DNA from: Rhizobium altiplani
GTDB taxonomy: Bacteria > Pseudomonadota > Alphaproteobacteria > Rhizobiales > Rhizobiaceae
NCBI RefSeq assembly: GCF_001542405.1
Contig: NZ_LNCD01000003.1
Span: forward strand, 1-64,000
Length of the DNA: 64,000 bases
Direction of reading: 5' to 3'
Positions 35,630 to 44,593 of this stretch are shown here, piece by piece; positions within the stretch are counted from its first letter, which is position 1, and each line of letters begins with the position of its first letter. Under the pieces are notes generated by a model. It did no database searches. It was not told the origin of the DNA and saw only the letters and a program-made list of their open reading frames with translations. Both the position numbers and the translations under genes were made by a program.

Positions 35630-37216
35630 TTACGTGCCACGCCGTTGCGATGATGAGGGTTGCCCAGTTCGTCCTTCGCTCGATCCGACTTCAACTCCAG
35701 TCGGCCGCGACAAGACGCCCGGCATTGGCTTGCTTGCGGATTCTGGAACGAGTGTGCCACGTTGCCCCCTGCTGGCTGTATATGCATTGGCTTTCTGCTC
35801 CAGAATCCAGACGCCGCTTCCCAGCATGAACATGAACCAGGCGTAGGCCGCAGCCCAGAAGTGCACTGTGAAGCCGACGACCACAAACACGACCATGCAA
35901 ATCACGTAGGCAGTTCGATAGGCGTCGACCTTCTCATCGAGGCCTTTTTTGAAAGCAGCCGGAAGAACGACCGCCATATAAGCGCCAAATATGAAGATGA
36001 CGGCGGGCATCCCGTGGCGCATACCCATCACAAGCCAGAAATTGTCGACGCTGTCTCCCATCCAGGAAAGTTTTTCTTCCCATACGCCATACCCGATACC
36101 GAACCAGGGGTGATTGGCGACAGTGGCAGAGCCGCATTCCCAAATCGCTAAGCGATACCATCCTGTCTGCGCGTCAAATGTGAAATGGGATATGTAGAAA
36201 CTGACAGGCGTCTGATTTGATCCGACCTCCACCACAAGGTATGCGATAAAGATGATTGCCCACAATAGCTTCCAGCGCCATTCGAAACGCTTGAGCAGCG
36301 AATTCCAGGCTATCACGGCGAATTGCAGGACCATGCCGGCAAGAGGCGCAGATGACATGGACATAAACGTGGCCAGAGATATAAGTGCTGTCTTCCTCCA
36401 CCTCGCCAAAGCGCTCCCGCGATAGCCTAGGACCGAATAGGCCAAGCCGACTACGCTCCCGCAGAAGACGCCATAAAGGATCGGATGGCCGAATGGACCC
36501 TGCACTCGCGTGAGGCCCCATCGCCCATCGATCATCGAGATGTCTGACGTTGGGAACACCAATCCGAAAATTGTCAGGAGCGGCTTTTGTCCGGTAAACC
36601 ATTCATAGAGGGCGAACGGCAAAAGGATCATGACCGACTTGCAGGCGACTCGGACCATGTTGTGAAAATCATTCTCAGTGCGAATGTAGCAGCGCGCCAA
36701 CATATAAGCACCGAGCGTCTCCACGTTGTTGATTCCGATTGCTTCGATCATAGGCTCGAAACCGTGAACAATCGCCAGACTTATCGACGCCCAGAAGCTG
36801 AAGAGTATGACCGCGATATCCGCGACGCGTATTGGTCCAACTTTCCCGCTTAGCCACATCACGAGGCAGGGCAATAGCATTACGAGTAGAACGATACGAT
36901 ATACGGAGAGGTTCAGAGGGCCGAGTGGTATTATCCAGGGAATGATCAGACCTGCCAAAAAGATGACAACTGGCAAGGGCAACGCAGTTCGGGCGCCGGC
37001 TGATGTTTCACCTTGATTGTGAGGTTGACCGCGCGCCGAGCCAGCAGCAATGGTTTTGGATTTGCCTGTCCTCGTTGAAGTACAGCCAGGAAGCGTTCTG
37101 GTGGAATTGGACGCAGTGGCTTCCCTTGCAATCACCTCGATACCCGCCGCGTCTGGCGTTTGACGGTTGCAATCCGGCTGACTTGAACGTTGCTCAGCCT
37201 GGTGGGCAACCAGCAA
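35630..37216 (-). CDS. Wzy/O-antigen-ligase-family polymerase
   Basis: Up to 528 residues with about 10-12 membrane helices (VVIFLAGLIIPWIIPL through VICMVVFVVVGFTVHFWAAAYAWFMFMLGSGVWIL). A large periplasmic loop contains WGLTRVQGPFGHPILYGVFCG and NHPWFGIGYGVWEEK, both typical of O-antigen ligase/polymerase proteins. It probably polymerises repeat units in the periplasm. The N-terminal ~78 residues before the first helix look non-conserved and the start shown is a TTG, so the true start may lie further inside. Confidence 0.8.
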   Translation of the reverse strand: MLVAHQAEQRSSQPDCNRQTPDAAGIEVIAREATASNSTRTLPGCTSTRTGKSKTIAAGSARGQPHNQGETSAGARTALPLPVVIFLAGLIIPWIIPLGPLNLSVYRIVLLVMLLPCLVMWLSGKVGPIRVADIAVILFSFWASISLAIVHGFEPMIEAIGINNVETLGAYMLARCYIRTENDFHNMVRVACKSVMILLPFALYEWFTGQKPLLTIFGLVFPTSDISMIDGRWGLTRVQGPFGHPILYGVFCGSVVGLAYSVLGYRGSALARWRKTALISLATFMSMSSAPLAGMVLQFAVIAWNSLLKRFEWRWKLLWAIIFIAYLVVEVGSNQTPVSFYISHFTFDAQTGWYRLAIWECGSATVANHPWFGIGYGVWEEKLSWMGDSVDNFWLVMGMRHGMPAVIFIFGAYMAVVLPAAFKKGLDEKVDAYRTAYVICMVVFVVVGFTVHFWAAAYAWFMFMLGSGVWILEQKANAYTASRGQRGTLVPESASKPMPGVLSRPTGVEVGSSEGRTGQPSSSQRRGT

Positions 37217-37468
37217 TTCGGATCACATTCTGCCTTCCTGCGTGTCCGAGAAATTGGCGTAGTCCCTGCTGCGATCAGCATGATAACTCCGATACCTGAC
37301 TGTTCTTCCTAGCCTATAAAGATCGGTGTGGCCGATCAGCCCCACAAATGGTTGAATTGGCTTATCCGTTTGGCCGATTGAAACGTGCTTCCTAATCTCG
37401 TCAGGAAAGGGGGCTGGCGTTATGCCTCACTTCGCGGGCGACGGTGGACGTATTCGATATCATAGGCC

Positions 37469-38149
37469 CTAAACCCAGGCCCGGAGGGTCAGGCGCGCTG
37501 CTCTGCGCAGGCGCCTCATGGCTGGAAGGTGACCATTCAAAATATGGTCGACCATCGCATCCGTCATGCTGTTTCGTATCGAAGTTCGGGCTTGCAGGAA
37601 ACGTCCTGTTGTGGCGTCCCCGCCGTCGCTCGAGTAGACGGTTTGGTAGCCGCAAGCACGCAGCTTGGCCAGTGTCGAACGGTTATAGCGACCGAAAGGA
37701 ATCGAAGCCGAAAGCACGCTATGGCCGCAAATCTCTTCGAGTTGACGTTTCGACCGCCCCAACTCCCATTCAAGTTCACGCTCCGACAGACCCGACCAAT
37801 CGCGGTGGTCTATCCCGTGCGTTCCTATACGCATGCCCATTTCCAGAAGACGTCGAACAGCGTCTGGATCCAGCGATCCTGTCTTGTCCAAGCGCCCGGT
37901 TAGCACGAAGAATTCGGCGTCCAGACCCCTCCTGCACAGTTCAGGCGCAGCAAGGCGAAGGTCTGACAGGTTGCCGTCATCGAAGGTAATAAGAAACTTG
38001 GCCCGATTCACATGGCAGCAGACGCGATCGAGGATTTCGCAGAAACGGTCAAGGCCTATCCAGTAATCGGCTTCCCCACAGTCGAGGATCCGCTCAGGTT
38101 CACCAATTCCGTGAAACGTCAAAATCCGGCGCTTCATGGCCTCTCCCAT
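37469..38149 (-). CDS. NodB-like polysaccharide deacetylase
   Basis: A 226-residue carbohydrate-esterase-4 domain protein: LITFDDGNLSD with the catalytic and metal-binding aspartates, GTHGIDHRDW with the HxxxH metal motif, and SIPFGRYNRSTLAKLRACGYQTVYSSDGG. No signal peptide is seen, so it may act on a lipid-linked precursor in the cytoplasm. Its ATG follows the previous stop directly (TGAATG); a second ATG at 38137 behind GGAGAGG is also possible. Confidence 0.83.
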   Translation of the reverse strand: MGEAMKRRILTFHGIGEPERILDCGEADYWIGLDRFCEILDRVCCHVNRAKFLITFDDGNLSDLRLAAPELCRRGLDAEFFVLTGRLDKTGSLDPDAVRRLLEMGMRIGTHGIDHRDWSGLSERELEWELGRSKRQLEEICGHSVLSASIPFGRYNRSTLAKLRACGYQTVYSSDGGDATTGRFLQARTSIRNSMTDAMVDHILNGHLPAMRRLRRAARLTLRAWV

Positions 38150-39088
38150 TCAGACACCGGCCGTCGCCCGAAATTGCATGATCGCCGCGGAAGGCCGTAA
38201 TGCGCCGCCTAGTCCAGCGCGATGGATTGACCCGCGCCAACAGCGAAGCATCTGCCCGAACGCTATACCCGAAGCAAACATGGCTGCTTTTAGCCGTCCG
38301 TGATGCCGGCGATAGTAGCGGATACGGTTTGCCGTCATTAGCGCGAACAACCGCGCGCTGCTGCCGCTGCCGCCACAGGCATGGATCACTTTTGCCCGCG
38401 GTTCAAAGATAATTGAAAGGCCAGCTTCTCGCACCCGTCGCTGGTAGTCGACTTCCTCGCTATAGAGAAAGAAAGACTCGTCCCACTCACCGACGATTCT
38501 GCGTGCGTGCGCGGATATGAGAAGCGCGGACCCGGTCGCCCATTCGACAACACCGGGGCTGTCGTATTGTGGGGACAAATCGACGATTTCTCCCCATCCG
38601 ATCTTCGCTGCCAGACTTCCGCCGAGAACAGCCTCCGCCCAGGCACTCAGAACAGAGGGCTCGCGACGCAACGTTGGGTCGACGCTGCCGTCCTGCCTGT
38701 AGTTGATTGGAACGACCACTCCGACAGTCGGGGTTGCCAGGTGTTCGAAAAGCGGTCTTATCGCGTCCGGATGAAGTCGCAGATCCGGATTGAGTATGAG
38801 TAGACCTGCGCCTTGACGAACGGTTGCAGCAGCCTCATTGATGGCTGCCGCATAACCGGCGTTCCACCCCATAGGGATCACCCTTGCTCCGATAGGATGA
38901 GCCGCGGCAATCTCCGCAGAGCCGTCTTGCGAATTGTTGTCAGCGATAACGACTTCGAAACGCTCGATTCCCCGAAGTCCATCCGAAAGCGAGTCAAGCA
39001 AAGCCGGCAACGCGTCAGCACTGTTGTAGGTGACGATGATGACGGCGAGCCCATCCCGATCGTCCGAAGATGCTTCAACAGTGTTCAT
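38150..39088 (-). CDS. Glycosyltransferase family 2, rhamnosyltransferase-like
   Basis: A 312-residue GT2 enzyme: LAVIIVTYNSADALPALLDSL, VVIADNNSQDGSAEIA, GAGLLILNPDLRLHPDAI, GSALLISAHARRIVGEWDESFFLYSEEVDYQRRVREAG. The NPD and SEEVD motifs resemble WbbL-type rhamnosyltransferases. The start at 39088 follows GGGGGC. It sits between the carrier-protein module and the deacetylase in the same operon. Confidence 0.85.
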   Translation of the reverse strand: MNTVEASSDDRDGLAVIIVTYNSADALPALLDSLSDGLRGIERFEVVIADNNSQDGSAEIAAAHPIGARVIPMGWNAGYAAAINEAAATVRQGAGLLILNPDLRLHPDAIRPLFEHLATPTVGVVVPINYRQDGSVDPTLRREPSVLSAWAEAVLGGSLAAKIGWGEIVDLSPQYDSPGVVEWATGSALLISAHARRIVGEWDESFFLYSEEVDYQRRVREAGLSIIFEPRAKVIHACGGSGSSARLFALMTANRIRYYRRHHGRLKAAMFASGIAFGQMLRCWRGSIHRAGLGGALRPSAAIMQFRATAGV

Positions 39089-39131
39089 GGTTGCCCCCAT
39101 TTCAGCCCCGCTTCCTATCTCGGTGACCGTT

Positions 39132-39389
39132 TCAATGCGTTATATGGCGGTCGATGAACGCAGCGAGCGAACCGACTGTTTCGAAAATCTCGCCGGTGAA
39201 ATCCTCATCATCGATCTGGAATCCGAATCTAGCCTCCAGGGCCGCCGCTAGGCTTAGCACCGCGAACGAATCGAGCTCGGGAATATTGCCGAACAACGGC
39301 GTGGAGGCTTCCGCGATGCGGGCCCGGTCTGCGATTCCAAGTGTATCTGCGATCACATCCTTGACCGATTCGAATGTTGACGAATTCAT
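39132..39389 (-). CDS. Acyl carrier protein
   Basis: An 85-residue acidic four-helix carrier protein with the phosphopantetheine site PELDSFAVLSLAAALEARFGFQI (Ser 41) and a DDEDFTGEIFETVGSLAAFI third helix. It is not the housekeeping ACP: the DSL motif is DSF and the context is a polysaccharide operon. It probably carries the acyl or aminoacyl group loaded by the AMP-forming ligase two genes upstream. Confidence 0.85.
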   Translation of the reverse strand: MNSSTFESVKDVIADTLGIADRARIAEASTPLFGNIPELDSFAVLSLAAALEARFGFQIDDEDFTGEIFETVGSLAAFIDRHITH

Positions 39390-39432
39390 GGCACCTCACC
39401 GTTTCCTACAAGTAGAGTGGGTTTTAAGCTGT

Positions 39433-40659
39433 TTAAACAAGGATCTCCGGCGGCAGCGGATGGCCGAGAAATGCTGTCGGGCTCGCCGTCAAGCCATAGG
39501 CGCCAGCCTGGAAAATGACGACCAGATCGCCGACTTCTGCCGAAGGCAAACATACATTGTCCCCGAGCAGGTCGAGCGGCGTGCAAAGGCAGCCAACGAC
39601 TGACACCGTCTCACAGTCCTGCCCGCCCATTCTGTTGCCGATCACCAGCGGATAGTTTCGCCGGATGACCTGACCAAAGTTCCCGGAGGCGGCCAGCTGA
39701 TGGTGAAGTCCGCCATCGACGACCAGATAGGTCCGGCCGCGCGACACCTTTCGGTCGATGACGCGCGTGACATAGATTCCGGCCTCACCAACAAGGTACC
39801 GTCCGAGTTCTATCACCACACGGGCGTCCGGAAGAACCGGGCGAATTGAGCCTTCAATAAGGTCGTTCAGCCTCTGTCCGATTGGCAGGAGGTCAAGTGG
39901 CTGATCCTTCTCGAAATAAGGAATTCCAAAGCCTCCCCCGAGATTGAGGTAGCGCACATGAAAGCCGCACGCATCGGCAAGCGAGAGCAACAGTCCGACA
40001 TTGTGAGATAGAGCATCGCAAAGAATATCGGCGTGTAGGTTCTGAGACCCTGCGAAGACGTGGAAACCGACAAAGTCGAGGTCGGTGTCTGCAAAATGGC
40101 GAAGCAGGCCCGGCACTTGCTCGGCATCGATACCGAACTGTTGAGGGCCACCGCCCATCTTCATGCCAGAGCCCTTGACCTGGTAATCCGGGTTAACCCG
40201 CAGGGCGACTCGCGGCCGGATCCCGAGGCGGTTTCCCACCTCCAGGATACGCGTTGCTTCGCCGGCAGATTCCATTTCGATGGTCACACCGGCGGCCACG
40301 GCCTGGGAAAGCTCCTGCGATGTTTTGCCGGGACCGGCAAAACTGATCCTGGCTGGCGGCACAACTGTGTCCAGCGCCGTTTTCATTTCGTACGCCGAGG
40401 CTACGTCGAAGGAGTCAACAAGCCCTGCCATGTGCTGAACCAGCGCAGGCATCGGGTTGGCTTTGACCGCGTAAGAGAGCTTTACATCCCTCGGCAAGAC
40501 AGAGCGAAGGTAGGAAACGCGCGCGTTGATCAGGCGACGGTCATATGCGAAAAACGGTGTTGTCCCGACACGCTCGGCCAAACGGTCAAGGCGTATGCCG
40601 CCAACCGCCAGGATGTCTTCGGCAACATCGAACATGCCAATGGAGGGATGTAAGCTCAT
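39433..40659 (-). CDS. PLP-dependent decarboxylase, exosortase-A-associated type
   Basis: A 408-residue fold-III decarboxylase of the ornithine/diaminopimelate group. PLP lysine is in LSYAVKANPMPALVQHM (about residue 66), then VGFHVFAGSQNL, LGGGFGIPYFEKDQPLD, ELGRYLVGEAG, the active-site cysteine region VVGCLCTPLDLLG and the terminal FQAGAYGLTASPTAFLGHP. It resembles the decarboxylases usually catalogued beside exosortase A together with an acyl-CoA ligase. The substrate is probably a (di)amino acid, giving an amine; which one cannot be told. It overlaps the ligase gene by four bases. Confidence 0.82.
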   Translation of the reverse strand: MSLHPSIGMFDVAEDILAVGGIRLDRLAERVGTTPFFAYDRRLINARVSYLRSVLPRDVKLSYAVKANPMPALVQHMAGLVDSFDVASAYEMKTALDTVVPPARISFAGPGKTSQELSQAVAAGVTIEMESAGEATRILEVGNRLGIRPRVALRVNPDYQVKGSGMKMGGGPQQFGIDAEQVPGLLRHFADTDLDFVGFHVFAGSQNLHADILCDALSHNVGLLLSLADACGFHVRYLNLGGGFGIPYFEKDQPLDLLPIGQRLNDLIEGSIRPVLPDARVVIELGRYLVGEAGIYVTRVIDRKVSRGRTYLVVDGGLHHQLAASGNFGQVIRRNYPLVIGNRMGGQDCETVSVVGCLCTPLDLLGDNVCLPSAEVGDLVVIFQAGAYGLTASPTAFLGHPLPPEILV

Positions 40660-42245
40660 CGACCCAATTGCTCCCTCAAGAGTGCACGGTCAAACTTGCC
40701 GTTAGGATTGGTTGGTATTGAAGCCATTTCGACGACTTTCGAAGGCACCATGTATTGCGGCAGCTGACGTCTGAACGCCGTCAGCAAGGCACTAACGTCC
40801 AGCGTTTCGGCAACCGGACTGGCAACGAGAACGATGCGCTGCCCGAGGGCCTGATCATCGATGCCCATGGCAACCGCGTCGCGCGCAAGGCCAGTAGCAT
40901 AGGCGACCTCCTCGATCTCGGTCGGGCTGACGCGGTAACCCGAGGTCTTGATCATTTCATCGCGGCGGCCAACGAAATACAGGAACCCCTCTTCATCACG
41001 GATAACCGTATCTCCGGAGAACACGGCCAATTCCGGTTGCCGCCAGCCGGCGTCTGTGCCGGGCAAGGGGCGAAACCGCTCGCCAGTGCGTGCGGGATCG
41101 TTCCAGTATCCCAAGGCCACCAGAGGGCCTCGGTGAACCAGCTCACCAGGTTCGTTGGGGCCGCAAAGGGTTCCATCGGGTCGCACGACAAGGATCTCGG
41201 CATTCGGGATGGCCTTGCCGATGGAATCCGGTCGACGATCGATTTCTAAGGGGTCGAGATAGGTTGATCTGAACGCCTCCGTCAATCCGTACATCAGATA
41301 GGGAAGCGCATTGGGAAAGGAGGCACGAAGTCGGTCCAGCGTAGCCTTCGGCATCCTGCCGCCCGTGTTTGCGAAGTAGCGCAATCGTGCGGCGACCTCC
41401 GGAGGCCAGTGAAGCTCGCAGACCTGTATCCAAAACGGTGGAACGCCCGTGATGCCCGTTACATTATGCTTTTCGCACAGGCGCACAACGTCGCCGGGCA
41501 GCAAGTAGTTCATGAGCACGACGTGAGCCCCAGAATTGAAGGCTGTCGTCAACTGGCTAAGCCCGGCGTCAAAACTCAATGGCAGGACCGACAGGATCGT
41601 ATCGTGAGGTCCGTTGCCGAGGTAGTGACTTACACTCTCGGCACCAACAATCATATTTCGGTGACTGAGAACGACGCCCTTTGGCTTCCCGGTGCTTCCT
41701 GACGTGTACAGAATAGCCGCAATATCGCAGTCGACACCTGCCGAAGCTGGTCCTCCAGTCTCCTCGTCGGGGCAAACGCGGTCGGCCCAGGAATGCGTAT
41801 GCCAGGCCTCGCCCGCATTCGCATCGCCGCCAGCGGGCCCGTCTACAAGGACGACATGCTCAAGCGCACTCTCTGCGGTGACGAACTCTCGCAGTTGCTC
41901 CAGGCGGTCAGAGGATGTGACCAGCACCCGCACATCGCAGTCGGCGAGAATATGGGCGACCTGCTGGGGCCTCAGCAAGGGATTGATCGGCACGGTTGTG
42001 CACTGCGCAGCAGCCGTCCCGAATATTGTCACAACCGTTTCGACGCGTTTGTCGAGAAGCACCGCCACCCGGTCCCCGCGTCCGGTCTCAAGGGCACTGA
42101 GGGTCGCTGCAAAACCAGCCACGTATTCCCACAATTGCATATAGCTGAGGGTCGAGCTCTTAAAGGTAAGCGCGGGCGCGGATCCGTAGCGAGCCGCACC
42201 GTTGCGAAGCAAATCGGATAGATTGACTTTTACAGGTGACAGCAT
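40656..42245 (-). CDS. AMP-forming acyl-CoA ligase, exosortase-A-associated type
   Basis: A 529-residue ANL-superfamily adenylating enzyme: AILYTSGSTGKPKGVVLSHRNM (P-loop), ANTGGRMPKATLDRLR, LMYGLTEAFRSTYLDP, SGDTVIRDEEGFLYFVGRRDEMIKTSGYRVSPTEIEE and the catalytic lysine in PTNPNGKFDR. It activates a carboxylate and probably transfers it to the pantetheine of the ACP two genes on. The ATG at 42245 gives the family N-terminus; the frame stays open to 43028 but there it only shadows the GNAT-like gene. Confidence 0.85.
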   Translation of the reverse strand: MLSPVKVNLSDLLRNGAARYGSAPALTFKSSTLSYMQLWEYVAGFAATLSALETGRGDRVAVLLDKRVETVVTIFGTAAAQCTTVPINPLLRPQQVAHILADCDVRVLVTSSDRLEQLREFVTAESALEHVVLVDGPAGGDANAGEAWHTHSWADRVCPDEETGGPASAGVDCDIAAILYTSGSTGKPKGVVLSHRNMIVGAESVSHYLGNGPHDTILSVLPLSFDAGLSQLTTAFNSGAHVVLMNYLLPGDVVRLCEKHNVTGITGVPPFWIQVCELHWPPEVAARLRYFANTGGRMPKATLDRLRASFPNALPYLMYGLTEAFRSTYLDPLEIDRRPDSIGKAIPNAEILVVRPDGTLCGPNEPGELVHRGPLVALGYWNDPARTGERFRPLPGTDAGWRQPELAVFSGDTVIRDEEGFLYFVGRRDEMIKTSGYRVSPTEIEEVAYATGLARDAVAMGIDDQALGQRIVLVASPVAETLDVSALLTAFRRQLPQYMVPSKVVEMASIPTNPNGKFDRALLREQLGR

Positions 42246-42265
42246 GTCAGGCCCCAAACTCCTTA

Positions 42266-43192
42266 CTACCAAGGGACGCAGGTAAGTTCGCTGTAGAGGT
42301 AATCCACTTGGCTCGGCGATACCCGGCTGCTCAGGATCATCTTCGGACGTGGCGATTTGAGCGGAACCGACAGCATCGGCGGAGCGCTGACAAATCGGTT
42401 CTCGACAATGGTGACCGCCAGGCCAAAACGTGTCAGCAGATAGCTGCGGACATGCCAGGCGACTTCGGAAAACAGCTCCACATCCCCCACGTGCAGGATC
42501 GAAGCGAAGAGGCGCAAGCCCTTGCGCGTATCCTTGCGGAACATCACGTAGCAGCATCGATCGCCCTTGATGACTGCGAGATGATGTGCTGCAGGCGCGC
42601 GTGCATGGTCCCTGTATATTTGAAGATCGCGGACATCGAGATAGGTTTCGATTGACGCTTGATGGTCGATGATGCGTACGCCACTCCCCCACCTCGGCCA
42701 AGGCAGATTGACCGCGAGCGTAGCCGTCGTATCGAGCTGCTGGAATTTCAGCCGGCGATTCAGCGGAACGACGTTGCCACTGGGAGAGAGATCGGTGAAC
42801 GTGTAGCCGGGTTGGTCGAGCAACGCCTTCAGCAACCTCAATCCATGCGATCGATAGGCATCCTGCACACACCAGGCAGCCAGGTTGCAAAAATTCTCGC
42901 TCTGTCCGGCCACACTCCGCTGCGAGTAAAACGCGACATACGCGCCAACGATGCTCTGGCCGCAAACCAGCATAAAACCATGATTTGGAGACGCACTCGG
43001 CCAAGTCGGTCGAATGGCCTCGGCCCAAACTCCGGCAGTAAGCCGACCATTCAGTTCGTTGTGAAGGAAACTTGCGACGTCATCCACATCGGCAGTGGTG
43101 ATGGGAACCACTGCGACAGTCCTGTCACTATTTTGAAAGGCCACACCCGTCACTTTCGACAAATTCCCTATATCCCCACAGAGAAAAAGCAA
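42266..43192 (-). CDS. GNAT-fold acyltransferase-like protein
   Basis: A 308-residue protein with one or two GNAT-like domains. The stretch VVPITTADVDDVASFLHNELNG, NHGFMLVCGQSIVGAYVAFYS and NLAAWCVQDAYRSHGLRLLKALLDQPGYTFTDLSPSGNVVPLNRRLKFQQLD matches the acetyltransferase pattern. It could transfer the ACP-bound group to a sugar amine. The start is uncertain; GTG at 43153 is an alternative. It begins the leftward operon (GNAT, ligase, decarboxylase, ACP, GT2, deacetylase) and lies 171 bases from a divergent glycosyltransferase gene. Confidence 0.7.
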   Translation of the reverse strand: MLFLCGDIGNLSKVTGVAFQNSDRTVAVVPITTADVDDVASFLHNELNGRLTAGVWAEAIRPTWPSASPNHGFMLVCGQSIVGAYVAFYSQRSVAGQSENFCNLAAWCVQDAYRSHGLRLLKALLDQPGYTFTDLSPSGNVVPLNRRLKFQQLDTTATLAVNLPWPRWGSGVRIIDHQASIETYLDVRDLQIYRDHARAPAAHHLAVIKGDRCCYVMFRKDTRKGLRLFASILHVGDVELFSEVAWHVRSYLLTRFGLAVTIVENRFVSAPPMLSVPLKSPRPKMILSSRVSPSQVDYLYSELTCVPW

Positions 43193-43363
43193 ATCGAGAC
43201 CAATCTTCTACAAGTATAACCGCACGTATTAATAGATATCCTTATGGCTGACGATCAGCCGACCAAAGTTCAACTGCTTATCCTGTTTGGTATCTAGAGA
43301 ATTTCTGCCAACCGCCCCTAGTATTCGGCCACACCCTGTCTCGAGACACCACGGGAGGCCGCC

Positions 43364-44593
43364 ATTTCTAAGAATCATCACATTCTGATCTTGGTCGAGA
43401 ACTTGCCAGTCCCCTTCGATCGACGAGTATGGCAGGAAGCACAAGCGTTGACGGAAGCGGGCTACGAGGTGTCCGTGATATGCCCGCAAGGCAAGGGCTA
43501 TGACAAAAGCTACGAAGTCATCAACGGTGTGCATATATATCGGCATCCGCTTCGCGAGGCCAAATCCGCGAAGGGTTATCTTCGGGAATATGGGACGGCG
43601 CTCTTCCATCAGTTACGCCTGTCTTTTCGCGTGCGCCGCCGCCAATCAATCGATGCGATCCAAGCCTGCAATCCTCCAGACCTGATGTTTCTCGTCGCGC
43701 TTGTTCACAAGGTGCTCTTTGGCACGCGCTTCGTCTTCGACCATCACGACCTTAGCCCCGAACTTTATGTGACCAAGTTCGGACGGAAGGATCTCTTCTA
43801 CCGTCTTCTTTGTTTCTTCGAGAGACAGACATTCCGAATGGCGGATGTGAGCATTGCAACCAACGAGACCTTCCGTGATATCGCGATCTCACGCGGTGGC
43901 ATGGAACCGGACCGCGTGGTTGTGGTCAAGAGCTATCCGGAAGCTTCCCGTTTTCATCGCACGATTGCAGACCCGTCCCTGGTCGTACCCGGTAAACGCC
44001 TCATCGGCTACATCGGCATCATGGGTGAGCAGGACGGGGTAGATTCTCTTGTCCGTGCGCTGGCAGAGATTGTGCACGTGCGCAAGCGCGACGACATTCA
44101 TGGTATCATCATTGGTGATGGGCCCGAACTGCCTCGACTGCGAGCGATGGCGGCCGAATTGGGCCTTGGTCATGTTCTTCGCTTCAGCGGCTACCTCAGT
44201 GGTCAGCCGCTGATGGCGCATTTGTCAGCTATGGACGTGGGTGTCATCCCCGACCCGCCGAACGAGTTCAACGACAAGCTCTCAATGAACAAGGTTTTCG
44301 AATACATGATGCTCGGCTTGCCGATTGTTCAATTCAATCTTCGGCAGGCGATACGCGATGCCGGGAACGCAGCCATCGTCGTGCGCGAACACTCACCGCG
44401 AGCACTGGCCGACGGTATCCTCGCATTGGTCGACGATCCCCAACGGTGCTCTGAAATGGCATCCGTCGGGCGCGCGGTCGCCGAGCGCGAGTTTCGGTGG
44501 ACGACGGAGGCCCGTCGCTATCTCGGCGCCTACCGAACAATGTTTCGCAGGAGCTTGGACGTCAATGATCAGCGTCATTATCCCGCATCTTGA
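43364..44593 (+). CDS. Glycosyltransferase family 4, probable ATT start
   Basis: A 409-residue GT-B transferase: ILILVENLPVPFDRRVWQEAQALTEAGYEVSVICPQGKGYDK, VFDHHDLSPELY, VVVVKSYPEAS, LIGYIGIMGEQDGVDSL and NKVFEYMMLGLPIVQFNL. No ATG or GTG gives a complete first beta strand. A TTG at 43391 would cut it. The codon ATT at 43364 lies five bases after GGGAGG and yields the expected N-terminus (I/M)SKNHHILILVENLP. I therefore prefer the rare ATT start, or a mutated ATG. It overlaps the next gene by 29 bases. Confidence 0.82.
   Translation: MSKNHHILILVENLPVPFDRRVWQEAQALTEAGYEVSVICPQGKGYDKSYEVINGVHIYRHPLREAKSAKGYLREYGTALFHQLRLSFRVRRRQSIDAIQACNPPDLMFLVALVHKVLFGTRFVFDHHDLSPELYVTKFGRKDLFYRLLCFFERQTFRMADVSIATNETFRDIAISRGGMEPDRVVVVKSYPEASRFHRTIADPSLVVPGKRLIGYIGIMGEQDGVDSLVRALAEIVHVRKRDDIHGIIIGDGPELPRLRAMAAELGLGHVLRFSGYLSGQPLMAHLSAMDVGVIPDPPNEFNDKLSMNKVFEYMMLGLPIVQFNLRQAIRDAGNAAIVVREHSPRALADGILALVDDPQRCSEMASVGRAVAEREFRWTTEARRYLGAYRTMFRRSLDVNDQRHYPAS

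Noticed and set aside
42246..43028. 790-codon frame extending the acyl-CoA ligase upstream
   Set aside because: The extra 260 codons lie antisense-free but in another frame of the GNAT-like gene and read as low-complexity Arg/Cys-rich sequence; family similarity begins exactly at the ATG at 42245.
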